Shown: one piece after another, positions 45,401 through 53,636 of the stretch
Layout: every line of letters starts with the position of its first letter
Position numbering within the stretch: position 1 is the stretch's first letter
Assembly (NCBI GenBank): GCA_002698425.1
Contig: NZXU01000052.1
Coordinates: forward strand, 3,817 to 67,816
Direction of reading: 5' to 3'
Length of the DNA: 64,000 bases
DNA from: Ahrensia sp.
GTDB taxonomy: Bacteria > Pseudomonadota > Alphaproteobacteria > Rhizobiales > Rhizobiaceae
Translations under genes and position numbers: made by a program
Notes under the pieces: model-generated
The model's database searches: none
The model's input: only the letters and a program-made list of their open reading frames with translations
Told to the model about the DNA's origin: nothing

Positions 45401-46540
45401 AATGCGACCGACCTTATCCTCGATTACGGGATCGATTTCGCGCCGGCTGGCCTGGACGCCGACGATGCGGCGGTCGGCGAATATATCAACCGGTTGCAGC
45501 TGGCGGGCGGATCCGCGGCGCTGGAGCCGGTGATCGTGGCGTTGTTCGATATCCAGGATCTCGCCGAATATGCCGCGATTATCGATGAGTTGAACCCCGC
45601 ACCCTATCTGGGTAACCAGATCGCATCGCTTTACGGAGTTCTGGATTTCTCCGACGCTCTGCTCAGCTGCAAGGTCATGGACGGGCCTTACAAGTTCAAC
45701 GCCGAGGGCGAATGCATGTGGTTCGCGGCAACCGGCAGCAGCAGCCACAAATCGTCCGATATGCCGAGCACATCGTTTTCCAACAATCGCCACGGATGGC
45801 GCTTGGGCGCGCAGGGAATTGTCTCCGAGCATGTGCGGGCGGGTTTCGGTCTGTCTGTGGAGAGCGTGACCAGCAACTCCGGCAGCCTGGATCAGTCGAC
45901 CGGCATGAGCTATCTCGCCGGTGCGTCTCTCAAGGGCGTTTTTGGCGGCACCGTTCTCGCGGGCACGGTCGCGGCAGGCTATGACAGCTACAACGTCCAG
46001 CGCGCGATCGACCTGCCGCTCGGCCCAAGCTACGTCGACGACGGCACCCAGAACTTAGCTTATCTATCGGCGCACAGCCGGATCTCTCACACATTCGGAA
46101 GCCAGATCGCCTATTTGCGCCCGCATCTGGATCTCGGCATCACGCATATGTTCGGCAGCGATTTCTCCGAGAGCGGAGACAGCCCGCTCGACGTCAATGT
46201 CTCCCAGCCGGCGCATACGATGGTTACCGTCAACACGGGCGTGGAGCTCGGAGCGGAAATCGCCACGGATGCGGGATCGGTCATAAGGCCCTTCGCGGCA
46301 GCGGGTGTTCTCTTCGTCCCGGTCGGGGACGATCTTGGCCTTTCCGGAACATTCGCGGGAGAGCCGTCCGCCGAGCCCTTTACGGTGGATGAGACGATCG
46401 ACGATATCGCGCTCGATCTGCGCCTCGGCTTCGACGTGGTGACCGCGCCGGGCCTGAGCGTGAGGGCGATGGCGGGCGCGCGCATCGGCGAAACGACCGA
46501 GACCTACAGCGGCGATCTCAAACTGTCGCTGCCGTTCTGA
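39497..46540 (+). CDS. giant glycine-rich autotransporter (type Va)
   Basis: About 2347 residues: signal peptide (VLSVLVAAFGVPLPYLASSGSARA), a passenger of some 2000 residues, and a C-terminal outer-membrane beta-barrel of about 280 residues ending in Phe (LSLPF). The passenger is built of about 21-23 repeats of roughly 60-100 residues. Each carries a loop like GIFAQSVGGGGGNGG, a VAVGGSGGxGG strand segment and a strand pair like VTVxNxGxIxTxG, as expected of a beta-helix. No protease or lipase motif is visible, so it is probably an adhesin or surface-layer protein. Start ATG 39497; a GTG at 39461 is in frame. The repeats recombine easily, so copy number may vary between strains. Confidence 0.92.
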   Translation: MRRALSHVSVLSVLVAAFGVPLPYLASSGSARAENEGCVVNGSTADCPDVPQAGIRYTSHVTTVTVSGSTPGVTVVDPSRIGIELDQTGADGSDGISTTFSNTVTVKIDGNDTEVIADSDNQPVLSDGFYIIVVGDNDFSINGTSYTGDELAQYLAGTPDDPGETVHASLTLTHREPYPGNDGGLSTTNAYGVSVTSYGGNGGNGSCHSVLVYTWCHDGHHGGNAGSVAINNNGVVTVDATSDKRYGINAISKGGEGGDGGGAFGLFASKAGHGGAGGTGGEITINLGIHSDITTHGKLGHGVFVQSLGGNGGTGGEPSGIAALGDKGGQGGNAGAVVVANAGSILTTGEAAYGINASSIGAGAGSGSSSGGIYAVGGAGGGSSTGGVVTVRNSGSIETTNSDAFGVFVQSVGGGGGNGGSSGALVSVGGHGSSGGNGGKVEVYNSGSVKTGGDAGGPGDGSVGVFLQSVGGGGGNGGNAYSGGPSISVAVGGSGAIGGEGGTVSYNPLADGDTVADLASSSVVTTGDRSHGIQAQSVGGGGGNGGFAVAGSVGVGTLNASVSVGGSGAKGGASNAVTVNQNGLVETSGDQSIGIFAQSVGGGGGNGGGSVAASVGGSYTVGVAVGGSGGTGGASNTATVNAAGSVITKGDLSHAILAQSIGGGGGNGGFSAAGAVGGMSGTVSLGGSASEGGDGKTVVVNTQAGDESGSVVSTAGDGSVGVFAQSIGGGGGNGGVAGSLSVGGGGIGVSLGGTGGAGGKGGTVTVGNATDVTTRGKNATAVLAQSIGGGGGNGGSSLSGSGGVIGVSVAVGGKAGGGSNGGTVNLTNHGNITTGYSVDSVVDGETVTELFGSKSYGIFAQSVGGGGGNGGYAISGALGVSIPDMPGGAAAISVGGKGGGASTGGTVTVDNYGGIETFGLDSHAIYAQSVGGGGGNGGFAGSVSMTVGSGASVGVAVGGSGGGGGDSGTVTVTAGAADTAATIVTHADGADGIHAQSVGGGGGDGGFAMSGAFGFGGEVSVDVSVAIGGPGGQGGKGGVVTVTAYQDITTHGDSSIGVMAQSIGGGGGNGGMAVSGTLAFSESAGATGVSVGGAGGDGNTANAATVDNYGAITTWGRDSIGILAQSIGGSGGNGGLAVAAQMTGTSNIGATVGVSIGGGGGTGNSAGMVTITNHQLAAILTNGYGSHAIKAQSIGGGGGNGGLAVTAQLGKSSGTEDEESKTLNVGVAVGGAGGDGGFGNTVTVTNDGGITAKGTAATGIFAQSVGGGGGDGGGGVNGVGMLTDSANESSRSVVADVTIGGNGGDGNYGGEVDVTNSGNVKTEGDSGHGIQAQSVGGGGGVGGRANTYQVIITKPEEGQTANKNNLSLAATIGGNGGTGSHGGKVKVDNSGEIETSGDTAHGIYAQSVGGGGGDGGNGTVGLGGILNLKGADSIITSKYGSLKTYKNIQVAVGGSAGSTGDGGVVEVDNSNHVTTHGANSIAILAQSVGGGGGIGGTGVSGATGLLGLGGAGGSAGNGGIVTVTQTGEAIVETFGVASHGVFAQSVGGGGGMAGSVNRVMTSAMKEGPVNVPAMNIGAGLAMGRSGGNGGSGAKVEVDFDGMIVTHGDSAAAIMAQSVGGGGGVLGDLGNVTDVLSYQLGSAGDAGNAGVVTVDLTGTVKTAGNSATGIFAQSAAGTAGGAHTGEAGNVNVTVNGSVLTAQILDTEDDGTLEAPKRGLGAVGILAQSVAVDNDKNGDITVTINGADTVVAGGRSLVVDDKHTFLGVGVWFTDGDANTLANHGHITTFDGVDDGYAIFASGSDATHLGGSETVTNAGTVTGSFDLGTGVNSFTNQAGATLNFGKYAFAGAGGTVSNSGWMSPGGDGKVMTTSMTGDFTQTATGVYGVDLDLSKTSLVTVSPLMPAEADTLMSADTIAFDGAVRLSLLNIGTAKPGQHTALLARSEISLTDNGLVLDAPVSAVAKYSLSTNATDLILDYGIDFAPAGLDADDAAVGEYINRLQLAGGSAALEPVIVALFDIQDLAEYAAIIDELNPAPYLGNQIASLYGVLDFSDALLSCKVMDGPYKFNAEGECMWFAATGSSSHKSSDMPSTSFSNNRHGWRLGAQGIVSEHVRAGFGLSVESVTSNSGSLDQSTGMSYLAGASLKGVFGGTVLAGTVAAGYDSYNVQRAIDLPLGPSYVDDGTQNLAYLSAHSRISHTFGSQIAYLRPHLDLGITHMFGSDFSESGDSPLDVNVSQPAHTMVTVNTGVELGAEIATDAGSVIRPFAAAGVLFVPVGDDLGLSGTFAGEPSAEPFTVDETIDDIALDLRLGFDVVTAPGLSVRAMAGARIGETTETYSGDLKLSLPF

Positions 46541-46579
46541 TCACGGATCGCTACCGATCTGCATTCGACAAAATCTGGA

Positions 46580-47104
46580 TCAGGCGGGGCTGATGTCGTT
46601 CAGGGCCTTGGTGAAGCCCTTCAGCGAGAAATCGAGCTTGATCGGCCGCTTCTGATTGTCCTCGAAACTGATCGAGACGACATTGCCGGCCTTCATGGCG
46701 CTCAGCATGTCGTCGGGGATCGGTTCGCCGACATAGCATCCCGCCTGGTCGCAGGTCTGGAAGCCGAGATTCTGGCCGGGCGCACCGTCGACGCTGATGC
46801 GCAGTCCGACCGGAAGCGCGATGCCGAGCGGCACCTGGATCATGTAGACCGGGCGTTTGGTCTCGGCGGGCATGCGAATGAGCAATCGCGCCAGGAACTG
46901 GCCGCTGCCTTCCAGCACAAGCCTTTGCTCCATGGAACATTCGAGGGCGGCGCTGCTGCGCGCAGAGCCGCTGCATTGGGTCCGCCAGGCAGGGGCCTGT
47001 TCTGCGCCATTGCCGCCGGTCTCCTGCGCGGTCGCCGCCGGCACACCGCAGCCCAACGCGATCGCCGCGACAGCGGCATGCCTGCGAAAATCCCCGGCTT
47101 TCAT
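46580..47104 (-). CDS. invasion associated locus B (IalB) family protein
   Basis: 174 residues with a signal peptide (VAAIALGCGVPAATA). The IalB fold is shown by WRTQCSGS, ALECSMEQRL, PLGIALPVGLRISVDG and FQTCDQAGCYVGEPI with paired Cys. IalB proteins are periplasmic or outer-membrane-associated and were named for erythrocyte invasion in Bartonella; in free-living relatives the role is unknown. ATG at 47104 has GGAAGGGG upstream. It is convergent with the autotransporter gene, 40 bp apart. Confidence 0.9.
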   Translation of the reverse strand: MKAGDFRRHAAVAAIALGCGVPAATAQETGGNGAEQAPAWRTQCSGSARSSAALECSMEQRLVLEGSGQFLARLLIRMPAETKRPVYMIQVPLGIALPVGLRISVDGAPGQNLGFQTCDQAGCYVGEPIPDDMLSAMKAGNVVSISFEDNQKRPIKLDFSLKGFTKALNDISPA

Positions 47105-47309
47105 GAATGCCCCTTCCAATAAACCTTCCGGAATAAGGATTTAGGCTAACCGTTTGCGCCCGCGGCTGCCAAGGCACATTCGCACGGGCATGCGTCCCTT
47201 ACGCACAAGATTACGCTCCGGGGGTCAGGGAGTTTCTATCGCACCGGGGGAAAAGGCCGGAGCTTGTTCCGCCGCAGGATGGCCCGGTTCTGAGCCGGCA
47301 GATGGCGCA

Positions 47310-47348
47310 AAAAAGGCCGCCTTGCCTCGGGGCATCGGGCAAGGCGGC
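47310..47348 (-). terminator. minus-strand terminator without an obvious gene
   Basis: GCCGCCTTGCC (47316-47326) pairs exactly with GGCAAGGCGGC (47338-47348). On the minus strand the stem is followed by CTTTTTT (47315-47309). No annotated minus-strand gene ends here: the 47105-47618 gap contains no ORF I trust. It might end a small RNA transcribed leftwards from within about 47350-47600. Confidence 0.5.
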
Positions 47349-47618
47349 AAAAGCGGCTGACTGGATAGTGCCGCATTCGCTTGAACACCCTGCAAAAAAA
47401 GCGGACCAGGGCGGTGGCCGGTAAGGCCGTCGCTACCAGTCTAGCCGCGAAACGGCTGCCGGCTCATGACCCAATTGGACTATTTGCCGGCTCGGTCGGG
47501 ATGACGTTTTCGTGTATGTCGAAACAGGCTCTGCGGATGATGCGATCCCGGCGGCGGTTCCGGGCTTTGCATCCCATGCCGATTTTGGCATAGGTTTCCG
47601 CTGGAGAGGAGGCGGAGC

Positions 47619-48761
47619 ATGACGGTCGGAATGCGGGAGTTCAGCGAACTCACCTCGCTGATTTACGGCGCGGCGCTCGACGAGGCCAAGTGGGATGTCT
47701 TCCTCGAAAGGCTGGCGCATACGTCCGGTGGGGTCCGCACATCGATGTTCGGTTGCGATTTCGAGACCAACACGGATCTTGGCGCGCGCGAATCGGGCTA
47801 CGACCCCGATTTCATGCGCAGCTATCACGATTACTACTTTGCGAAGAACGCCTGGGCGGACGGTTTGCTGGCGGGTACGGTCGGAGTTCCGACGCTCGGA
47901 CGATCCATTTGCTCGCATGAAGAGCTCTGCAGGACGGAATGGTATAATGACTGGGTCAGGCCGCAGGAGGATATTCTCGGCGGCGGCGGCGTGGTTTTGT
48001 TCAAGGAAAACCGCCGGATCTTCCTGATCGGCGGCAATATCCGCAGCCGCGACATAGACCGGCTCGAAGAGCCTTGGATGGAACTGATGGCGCTGCTGGC
48101 GCCGCATCTCCGGCAGGCCTTCGAGATGATGCGCACGATAACCGGGCGCGCGCTGCAGCAGCAGGCCCATGCCGGCGCTCCGGGTCCGGTCACGTCAGGC
48201 TGCTTTGCCGTGACAGGCGATCGCCGCATCGTCCATGCCGACCGGGCGGGCGAGATGCTTCTCGAAAGCGGCGACCTGTTGCGCAGGGATCTCGGCGGCC
48301 GACTTGTCCTCGCGCAATGGTCGCATGAGCGCACATTTCAGGACAATCTGGCCGCGGTTGCCGCGTCCGAGCTGCACCACCCTGTCGCTTTCGACCTGGC
48401 CGGCGGCGACAATGAGACGGTCCACACCTGCCGGATCGCGCATGTCATGCCGGGCCTGTTGCCCTATCCGGGCCCCGGCCTCCTGTTCGGCTCCGACGAG
48501 CCGCTTTTCCTGGTCGCGGTCTCGTCGCAAAACACGACGGATCGCTCGCCTCTCGACATCCTCGGCGAGCGTTACGGCCTGACCGCGCATGAGATGAAAA
48601 CCGTTATCCGCCTGGCCGACGGCCTCTCGCCGCGCGAGATCGCCGACGAACGCTCGGTCAGCATCCACACGGTGCGAAACCAGAAGAAGTCCGCCATGAC
48701 GAAAATGGGCGTCCGAAGCCAGATCGAAATCGGCCGCCTCGTGGAATCGCTGCGGCGCTAG
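47619..48761 (+). CDS. LuxR family transcriptional regulator
   Basis: 380 residues. The C-terminal GerE helix-turn-helix is clear: YGLTAHEMKTVIRLADGLSPREIAD then SVSIHTVRNQKKSAMTKMGV. The N-terminal 300 residues resemble the PAS/GAF-like sensor part of long alphaproteobacterial LuxR proteins (FSELTSLIYGAALDEAKWDVFL); no acyl-homoserine-lactone-binding signature is evident. ATG at 47619 has GGAGAGGAGG upstream. Its stop overlaps that of the convergent ClpP-like gene (CTAG). Confidence 0.9.
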   Translation: MTVGMREFSELTSLIYGAALDEAKWDVFLERLAHTSGGVRTSMFGCDFETNTDLGARESGYDPDFMRSYHDYYFAKNAWADGLLAGTVGVPTLGRSICSHEELCRTEWYNDWVRPQEDILGGGGVVLFKENRRIFLIGGNIRSRDIDRLEEPWMELMALLAPHLRQAFEMMRTITGRALQQQAHAGAPGPVTSGCFAVTGDRRIVHADRAGEMLLESGDLLRRDLGGRLVLAQWSHERTFQDNLAAVAASELHHPVAFDLAGGDNETVHTCRIAHVMPGLLPYPGPGLLFGSDEPLFLVAVSSQNTTDRSPLDILGERYGLTAHEMKTVIRLADGLSPREIADERSVSIHTVRNQKKSAMTKMGVRSQIEIGRLVESLRR

Positions 48762-49819
48762 CGGCGATCGATGACCTCGCTGGTCTCCTTCAAGACCCGG
48801 TAGGGGGCACGAGCGGTAAACGCGTACTCGAACGTGGCGGATCCCGCGGCTTTCTTGTTGCGTTCAACGCTGATTACCGCCCAGCGATATATGCCGGTTA
48901 CGCGACAGATCTCTCCGGTCGAGCAATCTGTTCGGATCGACTCCGGGAGGATCTCGTAGCTCCGCAATGGCCAGCGGTTGAAGTAGTTTTGCTTGTCATC
49001 CATCACGCTCGCGAGGCTGACCGGCTCGCCGTAGTAGTCGACGATCTCGCTATACTGTTCTTTCAGCGCCGAGATTGCCTGATACGAAGGCAACATATGC
49101 GTCTCGACAAGCATCGTAACGAAAGCTGTGGCCTGTCGGGAATCCATTGTGGATCGTACCGGCGCTTCAGGTTGACCTTGCTGTGGCAGCGCCGGCGTTT
49201 CATTCTCTTGGTCCTTGGCGATCATAGGCATTTGCGCGTCCGGCCCGAAGTAAAGGATACCGAATTCGATCATCTCGCTCGCCGAGAGATAACGCATGTC
49301 ATTGCTCTCATAAGAGAGCGCTAGTGTCAGCACAGCCGGGTCGATGCCCATCTCTACCATGTAGCTGATGATTTCCGCGGTTAGCGACTGCACCGCTGAT
49401 ACGGCGCCGTCCCGGTCCAATGCAGCATTGGGCGCAAAGGATGTTTTGTGAACGCCGATCGCACCGGGTTCGGCATGCCTTAAGGCACCACCGAAAAATG
49501 CAAGAGCGCATGCAGAGTCGCACTGAAACGCTCTTGTCTGGATCGTTGGCAGTCCCTGCTTGCGTATCAGGCGCCCCAGCCTCATTGCCGCAACCGGATT
49601 GCCGCCCGGAGAATCGAACATCACCAAATCCGTGCCCCGATCCTTAACGGCGTCTAAGAACGGATCAAAGGACTCGTCGAACTCGAACTCTCCGGCGACC
49701 ATGAGGACTTCGGTCCCGTCATCAAGTCGGACTGGGTAATATTTCAGTTCGGCAGTTGCAGGCCCTGCAAATAACCAGAGAAACAACAGAACAACGACAT
49801 TCGCCAGTAAACGCATCAC
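48758..49819 (-). CDS. periplasmic ClpP/crotonase-fold protein (COG3904-like)
   Basis: 353 residues with a signal peptide (VVVLLFLWLFAGPATA). Residues 25-200 resemble ClpP-fold proteins: FDSPGGNPVAAMRLGRLIR, CDSACALAFFGG with Ser102 as likely nucleophile, GVHKTSF with His124, and GIDPAVL with Asp160. Such exported ClpP-like proteins are common in Alphaproteobacteria; peptidase activity is inferred from the triad. The C-terminal third has no known domain and includes a Cys pair (TDCSTGEICRV). The gene looks somewhat less GC-rich than its neighbours. Confidence 0.75.
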   Translation of the reverse strand: MMRLLANVVVLLFLWLFAGPATAELKYYPVRLDDGTEVLMVAGEFEFDESFDPFLDAVKDRGTDLVMFDSPGGNPVAAMRLGRLIRKQGLPTIQTRAFQCDSACALAFFGGALRHAEPGAIGVHKTSFAPNAALDRDGAVSAVQSLTAEIISYMVEMGIDPAVLTLALSYESNDMRYLSASEMIEFGILYFGPDAQMPMIAKDQENETPALPQQGQPEAPVRSTMDSRQATAFVTMLVETHMLPSYQAISALKEQYSEIVDYYGEPVSLASVMDDKQNYFNRWPLRSYEILPESIRTDCSTGEICRVTGIYRWAVISVERNKKAAGSATFEYAFTARAPYRVLKETSEVIDRR

Positions 49820-49927
49820 ATATCTGCCCCTTCGAGTACAATCTAACGACAGGTTCGCGATTGACTCAACAGAGCGACGTGCAGGGCGGGGCGCGATTCC
49901 GTAATCGTTACTAACGCAAAGGTCTGC

Positions 49928-50374
49928 CTACGCCTTCACCCGCATATGCTGCCGCACCCACGCCGTGATCTGGCCGGCGGACATCGCGCCGGACTGGCGG
50001 GCCACTTCCTTGCCGTCCTGGTAGAGTAAAAGCGTCGGGATGCCGCGGATGCCGAGGCGGCCGGCGGCGGTCTGTTCCTCGTCGGAATTGAGTTTCAGGA
50101 AGCGGACATCGGGTTCCATGGCCTGCGCCGCCTGTTCGAAGGCCGGAGCCATCATCCGGCACGGGCCGCACCACGGCGCCCAGACATCGACGACGACCGG
50201 GACAGAACTGCGCGCGACCTGTTTGTCGAACATGGCGCCGTTCGCATTGGCCGGATGGCCGGAAAAGAGCGGCTCGTGGCAGACGCCGCATTTCGCCTTT
50301 TCGGCCGGTTTTGCGGCGGGCAGGCGGTTCACCGCCGCGCAGGACGGGCAGACCACTTGGTGACGGTCGGACAT
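49928..50374 (-). CDS. trxC: thioredoxin 2 (TrxC)
   Basis: 148-residue cytoplasmic disulfide reductase. The N-terminal zinc-ribbon has two Cys pairs (CPSCAA and CGVCHE), and the thioredoxin fold has the active site WAPWCGPCRMM with the cis-Pro segment GIRGIPTLLLY. The zinc domain distinguishes TrxC from TrxA. It usually acts in oxidative stress. ATG at 50374; the amidase gene lies upstream on the same strand, 86 bp away. Confidence 0.94.
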   Translation of the reverse strand: MSDRHQVVCPSCAAVNRLPAAKPAEKAKCGVCHEPLFSGHPANANGAMFDKQVARSSVPVVVDVWAPWCGPCRMMAPAFEQAAQAMEPDVRFLKLNSDEEQTAAGRLGIRGIPTLLLYQDGKEVARQSGAMSAGQITAWVRQHMRVKA

Positions 50375-50460
50375 GACGGGAGCTCCGGAGAGATTACGTT
50401 TTCGGAATATATAAGAACCCCGATGCGCGCCTGCCAGACCGGCCGGCGCCCGCGGCGGCG

Positions 50461-51957
50461 TTACGCGGACATGGCCAGCGGCGCGCGCCGGGTCAACCAG
50501 CCGGACGCGGTCTCCATCTGCCCGGCAAGCGCAAAGAGCGCTTCCTCGCCGCCGATGCGCCCGGCGGCCTGGATGCCGAGCGGCAGGCCATTGGCGGTGA
50601 CATGGACGGGCAGCGCGATGGAAGGCTGGCCGGTCGCGTTCTGGATCGCCGGCCAGTGGGTGAAGCCGAAGGACTGGTCCAGAAGCTTGTCGAGCAGCGG
50701 CCGCAGTCGCAGCAGGCGGGTGAGATGCAGCCCGTCCAGCATGCGCTGCGCGACCAGATCCGGGCCGGTCGGGTCCATCGACCCGCAGACGACCGGCTCC
50801 TCGGCGATCAGCGGCATCAACACCGCGTCATACTCTCTCGTGGCGGCGAGGATCTGCATGGAAAGCTGGTGCAGCCTCTGCAGCGTCTCATAAACCTCGC
50901 CCGCCGACAGGATCTCGCCCATCCGCCCCAACACGCGGACATGCCGTTCGACGTCGCCATGGACCGACCGTCCGCAGCGCATCGCTTGCTCGCGCAACTC
51001 TCCGGCGATCGAGGCGCAGATCACATGGGCGTAGTCGGCGAAGAAATCGCGCGTCAGCATCGGCAGGGCGATCTCTTCGACCGTGTGGCCGCATTCGCGC
51101 GCCAGCCGCGCCGCCTCGTCCAGCGCCGTCCACGTCTCGTCGGAGACCGGCAGGCCGAGCGGCGTCTCGCGGTAAACGGCGATCCGCATGCCTTTTTGCT
51201 GCGACTGGGCGGCCTGCGCGAAAGGGCCTTTCGGGGCAGGGGCCGCGTAAAGCGAAAGCGGATCATGGGACGAGACCAGGTCCAGCATGGCTGCGCTGTC
51301 GCGCACCGACCGCGTCACGGCGTGCTGCACGGTAAAACCGTGCCAGGGCTCCACCGCGCCGGGCGAGAAGGAGACCCGCCCGCGCGACGGTTTCATGCCG
51401 ACAAGGCCGCTGCAGGCGGACGGCACCCGAATCGAGCCGCCGCCGTCAGAGGCATGCGCGACCGGCACGATCCCCGCCGCTACCAGCGCCGCCGAGCCGC
51501 CGGACGACCCGCCGGGCGTGCGGCTTGTATCCCACGGATTGCGGGTAATCCCGAACCGTTCGGATTCGGTTACCAAGCGTAAACCGAACTCCGGCGTCAT
51601 GCTGGTCGCCACCGGGATGAAGCCCGCGGACAGATAGTCCTCGACGATACGCGAATTCCCGTCGCCGGTCCGCGGCGGCATCGCACTGCCGGAATGGATC
51701 GGCGTGCCCTTCAGTGAAAGGCCGAGATCCTTGATGGCGATCGGCACGCCGGCGAAGGGCAGCGTCCGGTCGACGGAAGCGGCCTGTTCGCGCGCCCGGT
51801 CGTAGAGGCGTTCGACAATGGCGTTGATCTGCGGATTGATCGCCTCGGCCCGGGCGATCGCCGCCTCGACGAGATCGGCCGGCGCGACGTCGCCTTTGCG
51901 CACAAGCTCCGCCAGCCCCGTCGCGTCGGTCGCTGCCAACACATCGTCAGTTGCCAT
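50461..51957 (-). CDS. amidase signature family hydrolase
   Basis: 498 residues. The Ser-cisSer-Lys triad is complete: Lys76 in VPIAIKDLGL, Ser151 in TPGGSSGGSAA, nucleophile Ser175 in DGGGSIRVPS, with the family spacing of 24 between the serines. It hydrolyses an amide substrate not deducible here. ATG at 51957 (MATDDVLAATD) has GGAGGGAGAAG upstream. It starts 39 bp after the UxaA-family gene, so they are probably cotranscribed. Confidence 0.92.
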   Translation of the reverse strand: MATDDVLAATDATGLAELVRKGDVAPADLVEAAIARAEAINPQINAIVERLYDRAREQAASVDRTLPFAGVPIAIKDLGLSLKGTPIHSGSAMPPRTGDGNSRIVEDYLSAGFIPVATSMTPEFGLRLVTESERFGITRNPWDTSRTPGGSSGGSAALVAAGIVPVAHASDGGGSIRVPSACSGLVGMKPSRGRVSFSPGAVEPWHGFTVQHAVTRSVRDSAAMLDLVSSHDPLSLYAAPAPKGPFAQAAQSQQKGMRIAVYRETPLGLPVSDETWTALDEAARLARECGHTVEEIALPMLTRDFFADYAHVICASIAGELREQAMRCGRSVHGDVERHVRVLGRMGEILSAGEVYETLQRLHQLSMQILAATREYDAVLMPLIAEEPVVCGSMDPTGPDLVAQRMLDGLHLTRLLRLRPLLDKLLDQSFGFTHWPAIQNATGQPSIALPVHVTANGLPLGIQAAGRIGGEEALFALAGQMETASGWLTRRAPLAMSA

Positions 51958-51996
51958 TGTCTTCTCCCTCTCTCCCGCGATCCCAGACAGGCGCAC

Positions 51997-53520
51997 CTAC
52001 ATGACGCAGCCGACCTGCCAGGGTACGAATTCATTGTCGCCGAGCCCGAGCGCTTCGCTTTTCGACGGTTCGCCGGACGCGACCCTCAGGATCGTTTCGA
52101 GGATCTCCTCGCCCTTGGCGCGCACCGGCACGCCCGCATCGACGATGTCGCCGCAATTGACGTCCATGTCGTCGCGCATCGTCTCGAAGAGCCGGCTGTT
52201 GGTGGCGAGCTTGATCGTCGGCGCGGGCTTGGAGCCAAAGGCGGACCCGCGTCCGGTCGTGAACACGACGATCTGGCAGCCTCCGGCGATCTGTCCGGTC
52301 ACCGAGACCGGGTCGTAACCGGGCGTATCCATGAAATTGAGTCCGGCCCTGCTGACGGTCACGCCGTACATAAGCACGTCGGTCAGCGGCGTCGCCCCGC
52401 CCTTCGCCGCCGCGCCGAGCGATTTTTCGAGGATCGTGGTCAGCCCGCCGGCCTTGTTGCCGGGCGAGGGATTGTTATCCATCGAGCCGCCATTCATCTC
52501 GGTGTATCGCTCCCACCACCGGATGCGCTCGACAAGCTTCTCCGCGACTTGCGCGTCGGCGGCGCGGCGCAGCAGAAGCTGTTCGGCGCCGTAGATCTCC
52601 GGCGTTTCCGCAAGCACCGTCGTCGCGCCGAGCCCGACCAGCATGTCGCTCGCCGCGCCCAGCGCGGGATTGGCGGTGATGCCCGACATGCCGTCCGACC
52701 CGCCGCATTGCAGCGCCACCCTGAGCGCCGCGGCGGGGATTTCCTCGCGGCGTACGTTGTTGGCCTCCGGCAGCAACGCGCGCACCTTGGAGACGATCGC
52801 CTCGATCGTCTTCGTCGTGCCGCCGCTTTCCTGGACCGTCAGCCCGTGAAAGCGCTCGGCCCCTTCCGCTCCGAAACGCTGGCGCATGCGCGCCACCTGC
52901 ATGACCTCGCAACCGAGCCCGACGAAGATCGCCGCGCCGACATTGGGATGCGTCGCGTGGCCCCACAAGACCCGCTGCAGATTGTCCCAGCCGGGTCCTT
53001 CAGACGCCATGCCGCATCCGGTGCCGTGACCGAAGGCCACGACGCCGTCGACATTCGGATACTCGGCGAGGACCGGATCGCGGTTGACGATCTCGGCGGC
53101 GCGGCGGATCACGCTCGCCGAGCAGTTTACCGTGGCGCACAGCGCGATGTAATTGCGTGTCGCCGCCGTTCCGTCGCTGCGCCGGTAGCCCATGAAACTG
53201 CGCGCCGGCATCTGCGGAACGGCCGCTCTCGCCCGGTCGAGATCCGCCCCGGCCCGGTAGTCCTGGTCGTGGCTGCCCATCAGGCAATTGTGGGTGTGGA
53301 CATGCGCGCCGGCCGGGATCGCCTGCGCGGCATAGCCGATGATCTGGCCGAACTTGATCACTGTCTCGCCGGCGTTAATGTCGCGGCGCGCGATCTTGTG
53401 GCCGGTCGCGGCGGGCGCATCCAGCACCGCGCCTGACCCGAGTGGCCTGTCGCCGGCGTCTGCGCGCGCGGTCAGGATCGCGACATTGTCCCTGTCGTCC
53501 AGAACGATCGGCTCGGCCAT
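51997..53520 (-). CDS. UxaA/GarD family sugar-acid dehydratase
   Basis: 507 residues in one chain: an N-terminal SAF domain (IGYAAQAIPAGAHVHTHNCLM) and the large altronate/galactarate dehydratase domain (GYRRSDGTAATRNYIAL, GHGTGCGM, LGCEVMQ, MDNNPSPGNKAGGLTTI, GAS-like GRGSAFGSKPAPTIKLATN). This family dehydrates sugar acids such as altronate or galactarate, using Fe2+; the precise substrate cannot be told. It is first in a unit with the amidase, an unusual partner for such an enzyme. Confidence 0.88.
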   Translation of the reverse strand: MAEPIVLDDRDNVAILTARADAGDRPLGSGAVLDAPAATGHKIARRDINAGETVIKFGQIIGYAAQAIPAGAHVHTHNCLMGSHDQDYRAGADLDRARAAVPQMPARSFMGYRRSDGTAATRNYIALCATVNCSASVIRRAAEIVNRDPVLAEYPNVDGVVAFGHGTGCGMASEGPGWDNLQRVLWGHATHPNVGAAIFVGLGCEVMQVARMRQRFGAEGAERFHGLTVQESGGTTKTIEAIVSKVRALLPEANNVRREEIPAAALRVALQCGGSDGMSGITANPALGAASDMLVGLGATTVLAETPEIYGAEQLLLRRAADAQVAEKLVERIRWWERYTEMNGGSMDNNPSPGNKAGGLTTILEKSLGAAAKGGATPLTDVLMYGVTVSRAGLNFMDTPGYDPVSVTGQIAGGCQIVVFTTGRGSAFGSKPAPTIKLATNSRLFETMRDDMDVNCGDIVDAGVPVRAKGEEILETILRVASGEPSKSEALGLGDNEFVPWQVGCVM

Positions 53521-53636
53521 AAACCCTCCCTGCCGTCCGGCCGGATCGGGCGCAACGCCACCCTCCGGCTGGAGCTGTTACGGTCTTGCAGATACCGCAT
53601 TTCGGGAAGCCGGGCGAGGGTGGGGAGAAACGGCGG

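Noticed and set aside
39569..45832. Open frame of over 2000 codons on the strand opposite the autotransporter
   Set aside because: It mirrors the glycine-rich codons of the real gene, has no signal peptide or domain, and its composition (Ala/Asp/Arg) is that of a shadow frame.
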